This document shows, in pieces, positions 18,499-26,797 of a stretch of 64,000 bases of DNA (position 1 is the stretch's first letter; each line of letters opens with the position of its first letter). The stretch spans positions 62,001 through 126,000 of the forward strand of contig NZ_CAMYKO010000002.1 in assembly GCF_947259025.1 (NCBI RefSeq). The letters are read 5' to 3'. Origin of the DNA: an uncultured Methylophaga sp. GTDB taxonomy: Bacteria; Pseudomonadota; Gammaproteobacteria; Nitrosococcales; Methylophagaceae. Both the position numbers and the translations under genes were made by a program. A model generated the notes under the pieces. It did no database searches and was not told where the DNA came from. It saw nothing but the letters and a program-made list of their open reading frames with translations.

Positions 18499-19178
18499 TG
18501 AAGTGGCTACCAGTGCTGTTGCTGGCCTTGTTGGTGGGCTGTTCTTCCTCACCGAAAAAAGACAGCGCTATCAGCCCTGCAGTCGAGGCGCGTGTCCAGG
18601 CCTGGCAGTCGCTGATTGACGAGGGTAAGAGCTGGTCTGATCAGCGCCGGCTCAAAGCCGCCAATGACTTTATCAATCAACTGGTGTTTGTCGATGATAT
18701 CCAGCACTGGAAGCAGGAAGACTATTGGGCGACGCCGTTGGAAACGATTGTCAGTGGCGGCGGTGATTGTGAGGATTTTTCGCTGGCCAAGTTTTTTACT
18801 TTGACCGGCATGGGCATGGCGGAAGATAAGCTGCGGCTGACCTATGTTAAAGCGCTGACTATCAATCAGGCCCATATGGTGGTGAGTTATTACCCCACAA
18901 AGAAAGCCACGCCTTTATTGCTGGATAACCTTAATACCCGGGTGCTGCCGGCATCAGAGCGTGATGATTTATGGCCGGTGTACAGCTTTAATGGCGAGGG
19001 CCTTTGGCTGACCAAGCGTGACCATCAGGCGGACCGGCTGGATGATGCCGAAAGAATCAGTCTGTGGCAGCAACTGCTGAAGCGTATCGATGTGGAAGCC
19101 GCGGACAGGCAGACCATGATCTGCCGTTACCAGTATTATGATCTGCCGGCGTCTGAAGCCAAAGCGCGTTGCCCCTGA
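18498..19178 (+). CDS. Lipoprotein with LapG-like (BTLCP) transglutaminase-type cysteine peptidase domain
   Basis: A 226-aa lipoprotein: signal LLVGC with lipid Cys15. It is followed by a bacterial transglutaminase-like cysteine proteinase domain. The family triad is visible as Cys91 (GGGDCEDFSLAKFF), His126 (NQAHMVVSY) and Asp143 (LLDNLNTRVLP). LapG, the best known member, is a periplasmic protease that clips surface adhesins under cyclic-di-GMP control; here the protein is membrane-tethered and no adhesin or LapD lies nearby. It overlaps bioD by 1 bp, so it rides on the biotin operon, and overlaps the convergent GST gene by 43 bp. Confidence 0.88.
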   Translation: MKWLPVLLLALLVGCSSSPKKDSAISPAVEARVQAWQSLIDEGKSWSDQRRLKAANDFINQLVFVDDIQHWKQEDYWATPLETIVSGGGDCEDFSLAKFFTLTGMGMAEDKLRLTYVKALTINQAHMVVSYYPTKKATPLLLDNLNTRVLPASERDDLWPVYSFNGEGLWLTKRDHQADRLDDAERISLWQQLLKRIDVEAADRQTMICRYQYYDLPASEAKARCP

Positions 19179-19831
19179 GGGAATATCACCGCCTCATCCC
19201 CCGGTTGCCATTGTGCATATTTCGGCATAATGGATTTGAATAACTCACTGTCCAGAAAGTCTTCCAGCCAATCCCTGACCAGCGGGTAGGGTGCCTGATC
19301 AAACCAGCCTTTATCAACGAAGGCAAACTGGCGGATGAACGGCAGTAAAGCGATATCGGCGAGCGTCCAGTCTTCTGCAATCAGGCTACCATTGTCATCC
19401 AGCAGGGTTTCCAACTGGGCCAGGGTTTTCTCGCCTTGCTGACGGTAATAATCCTGCGACTGATCGGGATAACGATCAGCGTACTTATAACGATCCAGGA
19501 AATATTTAAACTCACCGTCATTCTGCTCAATCAATGCCAGCATCTGCTGATGCTGTTCATTGCTCAAACCCTGGTACCAGTTCTTCGGATCAGATTGCGC
19601 CAAAGCCCACAGCGCAATATCAATGCTTTCATCAATCACCTTGCCGTCAATAGTTTGCAGAACCGGTACCGTGGCTTTGGGTGACAGAGCAATCAAGGCC
19701 TCTGGTTTATCCTTGAGTACAACCTCTCTAAGTTCACAGCGGATAGCACTGCTGGCGATAGCCAGTCGGGCGCGCATGGCATAGGGACAACGGCGGAAAC
19801 TATAGAGAACAGGAAAAAAACTGTCAGACAT
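19136..19831 (-). CDS. Glutathione S-transferase family protein
   Basis: A 231-aa cytosolic GST-type protein. The thioredoxin-like N-terminal domain has YSFRRCPYAMRARLA with the possible catalytic Cys and then TVPVLQTIDGKVIDES, the glutathione-binding loop. The C-terminal all-helical domain runs from about 90. The CPYAM motif resembles glutaredoxin-2-like and omega-like GSTs, so thiol transfer or deglutathionylation is as likely as conjugation. Substrate unknown. Its 3' end overlaps the LapG-like gene by 43 bp tail to tail. Confidence 0.85.
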   Translation of the reverse strand: MSDSFFPVLYSFRRCPYAMRARLAIASSAIRCELREVVLKDKPEALIALSPKATVPVLQTIDGKVIDESIDIALWALAQSDPKNWYQGLSNEQHQQMLALIEQNDGEFKYFLDRYKYADRYPDQSQDYYRQQGEKTLAQLETLLDDNGSLIAEDWTLADIALLPFIRQFAFVDKGWFDQAPYPLVRDWLEDFLDSELFKSIMPKYAQWQPGDEAVIFPQGQRALASDAGRS

Positions 19832-19910
19832 AAAAACGATAGGGCGATAATAAAAGCCGCCAGTATAAAAGAACCGTCGCTGACAACAAACCCGGCAAAC
19901 GGGTGCAGAG

Positions 19911-20528
19911 TTAAAACTCGCGCAGACTCATGCTTTCATTAGCGACACCGCCACGCAGCATTTCTGCCTGACGGTTGAGGGTGTGTTTGACCAGTTGGTT
20001 GCGGTCCTGCTCATCCATATGGGTAAAAACCATACGCAGATGGTAGGGCTTGTCGGGGCTGGCGCCCATCAGACGCTCACAGGAAATCACCGTGGCGAGT
20101 GCATGAATGGTGTTGGCCGTGGGCAACAGTTGCAGGTGCAGCTCGACATGATCACGAATAGGGACAGCTTCATCGACCATAAAGGCAATACCGCCGCCAC
20201 TCAGGTTGGCTTCGGTCAGATCGTCCGGATTAATCGGGTTGTTGTAGCGCTGCATACTCTGTGAAACCAGATTGATTTTGTCATCCAGCATGCGCAGTGC
20301 ACGAGCCACTTCGCGATCATGATGATTGATTTGGTCTACCAGATGACTAAAAGCATTCTGGATCGCACGCAGCTGCGCTTTTTCGTTGGTTTCATCATCC
20401 ACTGATGCCCGTGCCACCCGATCGGCCGCTTGAGCAACCTGTTGCTTTTCGATGACCTTGTAGTCAACAACAACCGTGTCGTTTATGCGAAAAAATTCGC
20501 GCCTGTCTGAACCTGCGTAGTGCATCAT
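19911..20528 (-). CDS. tPilZ-type (tetrameric) PilZ domain protein
   Basis: A 205-aa protein with split PilZ hallmarks. The RxxxR-like RREFFR lies at 9-14 and the second motif NLSGGG at 108-113. Between them is a long helical stretch (about 28-95) with heptad spacing. That layout matches the atypical tetrameric PilZ family, in which two long helices form a coiled coil. It may bind cyclic di-GMP or act as a protein partner; the N in place of D in DxSxxG is tolerated in some PilZ domains. Two adjacent ATGs (20528, 20525) could be the start. Confidence 0.82.
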   Translation of the reverse strand: MMHYAGSDRREFFRINDTVVVDYKVIEKQQVAQAADRVARASVDDETNEKAQLRAIQNAFSHLVDQINHHDREVARALRMLDDKINLVSQSMQRYNNPINPDDLTEANLSGGGIAFMVDEAVPIRDHVELHLQLLPTANTIHALATVISCERLMGASPDKPYHLRMVFTHMDEQDRNQLVKHTLNRQAEMLRGGVANESMSLREF

Positions 20529-20701
20529 GCCTGTCCGATTTCTATCGTCATTATTATTTCCCCCTGGCGTGGGAACTCAGGGACAACCTTCTTTATATCA
20601 TGTTCAGACCGGTTTGCCAGCATTCCCTGCAGTAAAACACAACAAGGATCAGGCCTCACCTCAGGCAGGGAGCCATTGTTCATCGCTGTACATCATTGCT
20701 G

Positions 20702-22111
20702 CTAGAGATGCTCGGAAGCAAAGTCAGCCAGTCTCGAGCGCTCACCGCGCATCAGGGTGATGTGACCGCTGTGCTGCCAGTACTTAAAGTGGTCAACGAC
20801 ATAGGTCAGACCCGAGGTCGTCTCACTCAGGTAAGGCGTATCGATCTGCGCAATATTACCCAGGCAGACAATCTTGGTGCCGGGGCCGGCGCGGGTGATC
20901 AGCGTTTTCATCTGCTTGGAGGTCAGGTTCTGCGCCTCATCGATAATAATAAAGCGGTTGAGGAAGGTGCGGCCACGCATAAAATTCAAAGAGCGGATCT
21001 TGATCCAGCGTTGCAGCAAATCATTGGTAGCCTGACGGCCCCACTCACCGCCTTCGGTTTTATTGAGCACTTCCAGGTTGTCCATCAACGCGCCCATCCA
21101 CGGCGTCATTTTTTCTTCCTCGGTGCCGGGCAGAAAGCCGATATCTTCGCCTACAGGCACCGTGACCCGGGTCATAATGATTTCGCTGTAGCGCTTGTGT
21201 TCAACGGTCTGGGTCAGCGCGGCGGCCAGTGTCAGCAGGGTTTTGCCGGTACCGGCCTGACCCAGCAGGGTGACAAAATCAATATCCGGGTCCATCAGCA
21301 GGTTGAGGGCAAAGTTCTGCTCGCGGTTGCGCGCGGTGATGCCCCAGATGGCGTGGTTTTCCTTGCGATAATCCTGCACCAGTTGGATGTCGGCACTGGA
21401 CTCACTGACCGATCGCACAGCGGCCTCGATGGTGTTGTTCTCGCCCGGTGAATAAATCAGTTGGTTGGGATACCAGTCTTTCACTACGTCGCCTTCTACC
21501 TGGTAAAAGGTCTGGCCGTCAGCAGTCCAGGACTCCAGCCGGTTCAAATCATCCCAGAAATCGGCAGCCAGTTCAGCCGAGCCGCGATAGAGCAAATCGA
21601 CATCATCCAGCACTTTATCGTTGTAGTAGTCTTCGGCGCAGAGTCCCAACACGGTGGCCTTGATGCGCAGATTGATATCCTTGGAAACCAGAATCACAGT
21701 GGCATCAGTGACTGTTTGCTTAAGGGCAATGGCCACGCCCAGAATCGCATTATCCCCCTGGTGGCTGGGCAGCTCCTTGGGGATTTCATGTTTCATTTGT
21801 GTGGTCTGAAAAAACAGACGACCACTGGCCTGCGGCATATCGCCATTATTAACGCTGGGCAGGGGAATGCCGTTATTGATGGCCTCGTTGTCTATGGCCT
21901 GTAACAGCAGCTCATCAAGAAAGCGACTGACTTGGCGTACGTTACGTGAGACTTCGGATAAACCTTTTTTGCCGCGATCCAACTCCTCCAGTACCACCAT
22001 GGGTAAATACACATCGTGCTCATCAAAGCGGAACAGGGCAGTGGGGTCGTGCATCAGCACATTGGTGTCCAGAACGAACAGGCGTCTGCCGGCGGCGGGT
22101 CTCTTAATCAT
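20702..22111 (-). CDS. PIN-PhoH family ATPase/ribonuclease
   Basis: A 469-aa fusion of an N-terminal PIN RNase domain (about 10-150, FVLDTNVLMHDP with the acidic metal ligands, LEELDRGKKG) and a C-terminal PhoH ATPase (about 260-460). The ATPase has Walker A GQAGTGKTLL, Walker B FIIIDEAQNLTSKQ, and GNIAQID. PhoH2-type proteins unwind and cleave RNA. I start at ATG 22111 (MIKRPAAGRR) with GAGGAC upstream; the open frame extends to 22240 but without family similarity. Confidence 0.9.
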   Translation of the reverse strand: MIKRPAAGRRLFVLDTNVLMHDPTALFRFDEHDVYLPMVVLEELDRGKKGLSEVSRNVRQVSRFLDELLLQAIDNEAINNGIPLPSVNNGDMPQASGRLFFQTTQMKHEIPKELPSHQGDNAILGVAIALKQTVTDATVILVSKDINLRIKATVLGLCAEDYYNDKVLDDVDLLYRGSAELAADFWDDLNRLESWTADGQTFYQVEGDVVKDWYPNQLIYSPGENNTIEAAVRSVSESSADIQLVQDYRKENHAIWGITARNREQNFALNLLMDPDIDFVTLLGQAGTGKTLLTLAAALTQTVEHKRYSEIIMTRVTVPVGEDIGFLPGTEEEKMTPWMGALMDNLEVLNKTEGGEWGRQATNDLLQRWIKIRSLNFMRGRTFLNRFIIIDEAQNLTSKQMKTLITRAGPGTKIVCLGNIAQIDTPYLSETTSGLTYVVDHFKYWQHSGHITLMRGERSRLADFASEHL

Positions 22112-22153
22112 CTGCAAGAAGTCCTCTTGTTGATTGTCACGGTGCCTGAGTCG

Positions 22154-22182
22154 ATTATGATCAAACAAATACCCCTTGGAAA
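22154..22182 (-). promoter_or_regulatory. Candidate promoter for the PIN-PhoH gene
   Basis: On the minus strand: TTTCCA (22182-22177), a 17-bp spacer, CATAAT (22159-22154), about 43 bp before the chosen start. The -10 matches 5 of 6 and the -35 matches 4 of 6 of the sigma70 consensus. Confidence 0.35.
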
Positions 22183-22630
22183 GGGTTGGCAGCAGAATTT
22201 CTTGTAGCCAAAATGCGGGCCGCCAAAATGCCGCTTCCAAAGCGGAAAATTAGTGTTAAGATGACAAATCTACCCGTTCAAAACAGCCCTTTGCTCCGCT
22301 CGCCAATGTTCAAGCCTGGTGCCTTTCATCCCCCAAAACGATTTCTGGAACCACAGCAAGTATTTACTTGTAACGCTGGTGCGTCCGGGCTTGTCCTGAT
22401 CGCTTCCCTGTTAGTGGATACCTGACCGCAGCGTCTTGTTTTTATTCGGCCTGCAGCTATCACAGACAACAGCCATTATTTTTTTGAATAAATCTTTTCT
22501 GCTTGTATTCGGACAGCGCAAAAAGCCGATATTTGTGTTGGACTGCGCTGGATAGGAGCATGCTTGGGATTTTCTCCCGACTATAACTGTGAGTGCTTGT
22601 GAGCCCCTCTAAACCAGCATAGTGTGGGCA

Positions 22631-22674
22631 GACATTTGCGACTTGCTGTGGCCTGCCCGGCCGCCTCAAATGTC
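22631..22674 (+). repeat. Imperfect hairpin upstream of secreted protein gene
   Basis: Arms GACATTTG (22631-22638) and CAAATGTC (22667-22674) are exact complements. Inside, GGCC/GGCC around 22650-22662 forms a further short stem. No T-run follows. It may lie in the leader of the gene at 22715 or be a regulator site. Confidence 0.45.
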
Positions 22675-22714
22675 GCGATAATTCAAATTATTAGTCATAC
22701 AAGTCGAGGTCATC

Positions 22715-23158
22715 ATGCGCTTAACTCATCAAATTTTTCTGGCTACTGTCACCGGCCTGCTGTTAGCTGCGTCGGTTCAGGCCGCTCCTGACAGCGAAGA
22801 GCTGGTGGGCACTTGGTACAGCGAACGACAACAGGACGGTGAAACCATGAAATGGCTGACCCGGCGTATGGATAACCAGAAATATGCCGCCTTGTTTCTG
22901 GTATGCAACGGCGAAGATTTGTCCTGGGTACAGAAAGAAATCGGTGAGTGGCAGTTCAAAAACGGTGAGCTGGTTGAGACCATGATGTCGATGGAAGACA
23001 TGAACGGCAAAAAACAGGCGCCGCAAGGGGAAGGGGTTGATACCACTTATGTCGATCTCAGCATTGAGGGTGATGCCTTGCACTACCAAAAGAAAAACAG
23101 TGACACCGAATTTAATTTCGATCGGGTAGCAGACGGCTATCAGATAAAATGCAAGTAA
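22715..23158 (+). CDS. Small secreted protein of unknown function
   Basis: A 147-aa exported protein. Residues 1-23 form a Sec signal (LLLAASVQA/AP). The mature part begins ELVGTWYSERQQDGETMKW and ends FNFDRVADGYQIKCK, with alternating beta-strand-like segments that resemble small lipocalin-like or DUF-type beta-barrel proteins that open with VGTW. Two Cys (CNGE and the C-terminal KCK) could form a disulfide. GAGGTC precedes the ATG. I cannot assign a ligand. Confidence 0.75.
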   Translation: MRLTHQIFLATVTGLLLAASVQAAPDSEELVGTWYSERQQDGETMKWLTRRMDNQKYAALFLVCNGEDLSWVQKEIGEWQFKNGELVETMMSMEDMNGKKQAPQGEGVDTTYVDLSIEGDALHYQKKNSDTEFNFDRVADGYQIKCK

Positions 23159-23222
23159 TGTCAGTGATTTGCTGATTTATCCGCCTGGCAGGCATCGGAA
23201 AATCAGCAAAAATCTGGACTGG

Positions 23223-23243
23223 GCTCCCGCCGCTGGCGGGAGC
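23223..23243. terminator. Bidirectional hairpin terminator between convergent genes
   Basis: A perfect 9-bp stem, GCTCCCGCC and GGCGGGAGC, with a 3-base loop lies between the convergent genes ending at 23158 and 23255. The T content after it is weak on the plus side; on the minus side a run of five Ts appears about 10 bases on. It very likely ends both transcripts. Confidence 0.6.
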
Positions 23244-23254
23244 ATCAGTTTAGA

Positions 23255-24274
23255 TTAGTCGGGCACGACGGCTTTACCCACCGTGTTGGCGTCGGTGGCA
23301 AACCAGATAGCATTGCTGTCCGGATCAAACACCATATGCCGGATAGTAATGCCGCCTGAGGGCACGGCATCAATCGAAATAAACTGCTCGCTGTGGCTGT
23401 CAAAACCCACAAAACGATTGGGTTGCAGGCCGGTTTCCACGTACCAGATTCGGTCTTTGTTATCGACAGCCATAGCATAGATACCTGCCCCTTCACCGCC
23501 TGGTGTTGACCACTCCTGCATGGTTTGTTGCTGTGGGTCATAAACGCCCACATGCCCCAAAGCATTATCTCCCCACCAGATGCGGCCATCTGAAGTCATA
23601 CCGATGCGGCGGATCAGACTGTCTTCAGTTGGCGTTTCAATCACATCCAGTTTCATCGTCTCTGGGTTGACCGTGCCGATGGCATTGTCACCCATAAATG
23701 CGATCCAGGGTCTGTCATCGGGCCCGACCACGAGGCCATAGGGGCGCATATTTTTGCGGGGTAAAGTGACTTTTTCTACAATACCGGTCTCGGTGTTGAG
23801 TTTGGCAATATAGTTAGACCACTGCGCGGTAAACCAGAGATTGCCCTCTGAGGTCCAGCCCATTGTGTGCGGATCATCAATGCCCTCAGGCATGGTAAAC
23901 AGGGTGACTTCACCGTTTTCCGGATTCATTTTGCCGATATGTTTGTCCTTGTTACCGGCATACCAAGGCGTGCCGTTGTCACTGACCACCACGGTATGCG
24001 GGCCGGCACCGGGGATATCAAACTTTTTCATCTCTCCGCTTTCCGGATCGAGCTTGCCGACATAGTTGCCGACCTGACCCACAAACCAGACCGTTCCGTC
24101 CGGGGCCATATAGGGATCACGAGGTCGGGTATCTTGCCAGGGCACGGTCCACTCCTGGAATTCCAGCAGACCGGGTAAGGCCGCAGCTTTATTTTCAGCT
24201 TTGAGGTTCACGCTGAAAGACAAAATCAGCGTGAGAAAAACGGCAGAAAAGCGGCTTTTGCAGGATGCTGACAT
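23255..24274 (-). CDS. Exported Vgb-like (virginiamycin B lyase family) beta-propeller
   Basis: A 339-aa protein with an N-terminal signal peptide (about 1-26) followed by repeated blades. Each has a pattern like GxLWFT..xNxIgxxdpxTGevxxf (VWFVGQVGNYVGKLDPESGEM, LWFTAQWSNYIAKLNTETGIV), making a probable seven-bladed propeller. Streptogramin lyase Vgb has this fold, but most genomic homologues lack proof of antibiotic activity; binding or lyase activity on a periplasmic substrate is only a guess. The nearest neighbour in the same direction is the phosphatase-kinase gene, 99 bp upstream. Confidence 0.8.
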   Translation of the reverse strand: MSASCKSRFSAVFLTLILSFSVNLKAENKAAALPGLLEFQEWTVPWQDTRPRDPYMAPDGTVWFVGQVGNYVGKLDPESGEMKKFDIPGAGPHTVVVSDNGTPWYAGNKDKHIGKMNPENGEVTLFTMPEGIDDPHTMGWTSEGNLWFTAQWSNYIAKLNTETGIVEKVTLPRKNMRPYGLVVGPDDRPWIAFMGDNAIGTVNPETMKLDVIETPTEDSLIRRIGMTSDGRIWWGDNALGHVGVYDPQQQTMQEWSTPGGEGAGIYAMAVDNKDRIWYVETGLQPNRFVGFDSHSEQFISIDAVPSGGITIRHMVFDPDSNAIWFATDANTVGKAVVPD

Positions 24275-24373
24275 CAGATGGCTCCTCTATCTGTGGTGTC
24301 AGATAATGACAATAAAAAACACTGGCTTAGTTCCCTGCGCGGCGCTATTCCTGCTTAACTGATGTGATGAATG

Positions 24374-26089
24374 TCAGGCAAGCTGCTGATAAATCAATGC
24401 CGCCAGCAACAACAGGGAAATGCATTGCCAGAACAGAACCGGATTGCGCTCCATCAATGGCGGTCGGGCCTTATTCACAAAGGCTTTATTGGGATGGCTC
24501 AGATCATAAACAAACTCGGCCACCTCCTGGTAACGTCGGTGTGGCTGCACATGCACGGCTTTGCGGAGGGTGTCATCGACCCAGAACGGAATTTTGAGGT
24601 CCTCGCCAAGCAATGACTGATAGCTCAGCTTGCGCTGGGCAGCAACATTGTAGGCGCTGGAGACTTTGGTGCCATAGGGCAGGGCATGGGTTAACAGGTG
24701 ATAGGTCAATACGCCCAAAGAAAAGATATCGGATTGATTGGTGCCTTCGTAGCCGAGAAAGTACTCGGGCGCGGTGAACTGGGCGGTGCCCAGAATCAGC
24801 TGGGTTTCGGCACCGAGTTCAGCGATGCCGGCAATCCGGGTCGAACCGAAATCTAAAATTTTCACCGTGCCGGATTTATCAAGCAGGATATTGTCGGGAC
24901 GAATGTCCTGATGAATCATTTCCTTGCGGTGCATGGCCTGAAGGCCGTGGCCGATTTGCTCGACAATGCGCCGCACTTCATCCAGGCTCGGCTCGGGGTT
25001 GTCGTGCATCCACTGGGTCAGCGTCTGCCCTTCAATATATTCAGTAACGGTATAGAGATACTGCCGCTGGCGACCGTTATCAATAGCTTTAAGACAGTGC
25101 ACGTTATCCAGCCGATGCGCGATCCAGTCTTCCATCAGAAAACGATCGATGGCCTCAGGGTCGTCTTCCAGGTCGGTGGACAGGGTTTTGAGCGCGACCA
25201 ACTCGTCGCTATCCCGGTCTTTTGCCAGAAATACATGGCTGCGGCTGCTGGCATAAAGCTGGCGGATAATATCAAAGCCGTCAAATAGCATGCCCGGTTC
25301 CAGGGCCGGTGGCAGCGGCAGTTGTGCCGCTTCTGACTGTAATTGTGCCTCGCCTTGAGCCGGCAATTGCTCAATACGAATGATCTGCACAGTTAGGTTG
25401 TCATCACTGCCAGCATTCAAAGCTATTTCAATTAACTGCTCTGCCGCAGCCTGGAGATTATCCGGTTGAGCATGAATCACATCGCTGATTTGCTCGGGGC
25501 TTACAAAATCATAAACACCATCCGTGGTCAGCAAAAAGGTGTCCCCGACCTGAGTCTCAATAGTCCGGCAGTCACAGCGTAGCTGCTGTTCCAGGCCCAT
25601 GGCCCGGGTCAGGTAGCTGTCCTGTTCGTTATCAGATTGCCGATGATCGGTGGTGAGTGCTTCCAGTGCCGGGTTAGAAACCCGGTAGATGCGGCTGTCT
25701 CCGGCATGAAACAGGTGCGCCTTGTCGGCCTTCAACACCAGGCCGCTGAAGGTGCAGATATAGCCCTTATCCGGTTCGTAGCGGTATGCACTGTTACGGC
25801 TCAGACCGTATAGCCAGGCATTAATGGATTGCAGCACGCGACTGGCGGCGGTATTCACCGACCAGGAATTGGGGGTGGCGTAATAGTCATCAATAAAACT
25901 GGCAATGGCAGTGCTGCTCGCCTGCTGACTGACGTCGCTGCTACTGATGCCATCGGCTATGGCGGCCACAATACCTTTGGTTAATAACTCGCTGCCACCA
26001 GGGATATAGAGGCCATAATGATCCTGGTTGACGGGCTTGCGTCCTGCGCGGCTGTGCTGACCGATGCTGATCGATAAGGTCTGTGTCAT
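24374..26089 (-). CDS. PP2C-type phosphatase fused to a Ser/Thr protein kinase
   Basis: A 571-aa fusion. Residues 1-240 are a PP2C phosphatase with metal ligands in IADGIS (D46), HAGDSR (128-133), TTDGV (D190) and GSDDN (228-231). Residues 268-530 are a kinase with the VAxK lysine K301, catalytic loop HQDIRPDN (D395), DFG at 413-415 and APE at 440-442. The glycine-rich loop is degenerate (YASSRSHVF) and HRD is HQD. A single C-terminal helix (about 553-568) anchors it in the membrane. Such fusions occur beside nitrate transport genes in some bacteria; none are here. Target unknown. Confidence 0.9.
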   Translation of the reverse strand: MTQTLSISIGQHSRAGRKPVNQDHYGLYIPGGSELLTKGIVAAIADGISSSDVSQQASSTAIASFIDDYYATPNSWSVNTAASRVLQSINAWLYGLSRNSAYRYEPDKGYICTFSGLVLKADKAHLFHAGDSRIYRVSNPALEALTTDHRQSDNEQDSYLTRAMGLEQQLRCDCRTIETQVGDTFLLTTDGVYDFVSPEQISDVIHAQPDNLQAAAEQLIEIALNAGSDDNLTVQIIRIEQLPAQGEAQLQSEAAQLPLPPALEPGMLFDGFDIIRQLYASSRSHVFLAKDRDSDELVALKTLSTDLEDDPEAIDRFLMEDWIAHRLDNVHCLKAIDNGRQRQYLYTVTEYIEGQTLTQWMHDNPEPSLDEVRRIVEQIGHGLQAMHRKEMIHQDIRPDNILLDKSGTVKILDFGSTRIAGIAELGAETQLILGTAQFTAPEYFLGYEGTNQSDIFSLGVLTYHLLTHALPYGTKVSSAYNVAAQRKLSYQSLLGEDLKIPFWVDDTLRKAVHVQPHRRYQEVAEFVYDLSHPNKAFVNKARPPLMERNPVLFWQCISLLLLAALIYQQLA

Positions 26090-26169
26090 GCAATACTGTC
26101 TTAGACGGATGATTCATTATCATGCAGCATATCGAGATGATTGGAAAATCAGCCTGACAGGATTGCAAT

Positions 26170-26796
26170 ATGGGCTTAGACACCCTGATCGGTTTTTTCG
26201 TCGCTTCAGTGATACTGGCTTTGGCGCCGGGGCCGGATAATATTTTTGTAATGACCCATTCAATGATGCGAGGCCGGGAGGCTGGTCTGGCGGTCGTGAT
26301 GGGCTTATGCACCGGCCTGCTGGTGCACACCACCGCGGTGGCGCTGGGCATCGCCATTCTGTTTCAGACTTCGGACTGGGCTTTCACCGCTTTAAAAACT
26401 GTGGGCGCTGCTTATTTGTTGTACTTGTCTTGGCAGGCATTGACGACCTCATCGGTGATGGACAGCAATGAGGCTGATCATCAGCCCAGTCTGTTCTGGT
26501 CATACCGTCGCGGCATTATCATGAACATCACCAATCCCAAGGTCACGCTGTTTTTCCTAGCATTTTTGCCCCAGTTTATCGTGGAGGAGTCCGGGCAGGT
26601 GACCGGGCAGATCATTTTTCTCGGCGCTTTATTTATTGTCGCGACCATCGTGGTTTTCGGCACCATGGCCTTGCTGGCCGGCAGGGTCTCGGATTTTCTC
26701 AGACGTTCGCCTTTGTTTGAGAAAAATATTCACCGCCTGGCGGGGGGTATTTTTATCGGCCTGGCTGGTCATTTGTTACTGATAGAAGTTGGCTGA
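26170..26796 (+). CDS. LysE/RhtB family amino acid exporter
   Basis: A 208-aa inner membrane protein with about five to six helices. The family motif ALAPGPDN lies at about 16-23 and NITNPKVTLFFLAFLPQF at about 120-138, both diagnostic for LysE/RhtB translocators that export amino acids such as homoserine, threonine or lysine. Substrate cannot be read from sequence. Divergent from the phosphatase-kinase gene with an 80-bp gap; the DNA-repair gene follows within 2 bp. Confidence 0.93.
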   Translation: MGLDTLIGFFVASVILALAPGPDNIFVMTHSMMRGREAGLAVVMGLCTGLLVHTTAVALGIAILFQTSDWAFTALKTVGAAYLLYLSWQALTTSSVMDSNEADHQPSLFWSYRRGIIMNITNPKVTLFFLAFLPQFIVEESGQVTGQIIFLGALFIVATIVVFGTMALLAGRVSDFLRRSPLFEKNIHRLAGGIFIGLAGHLLLIEVG

Positions 26797-26797
26797 G

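Larger units (their letters stand above)
22112..22714. other. 603-bp gene-free region with inverted repeats
   Basis: No protein-like frame stands out; a 79-codon plus frame and a 69-codon minus frame lack family resemblance and good ribosome sites. Visible structure includes a perfect 6-bp-arm hairpin CCGCTT-CCA-AAGCGG at 22231-22245. A larger imperfect hairpin at 22631-22674 lies about 40 bp before the next gene. A promoter-like sequence for phoH lies at 22154-22182. A small RNA in the middle is possible but not shown. Confidence 0.5.

Noticed and set aside
22186-22425. 79-codon plus-strand frame
   Set aside because: No ribosome site, no recognisable motif, crosses a hairpin.
22460-22669. 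69-codon minus-strand frame
   Set aside because: No family resemblance, unusual composition and no ribosome site; probably a chance frame in the intergenic gap.
23255-24274. Calling this gene an antibiotic resistance determinant
   Set aside because: Only the Vgb-type fold is visible; family members are often annotated this way without activity.
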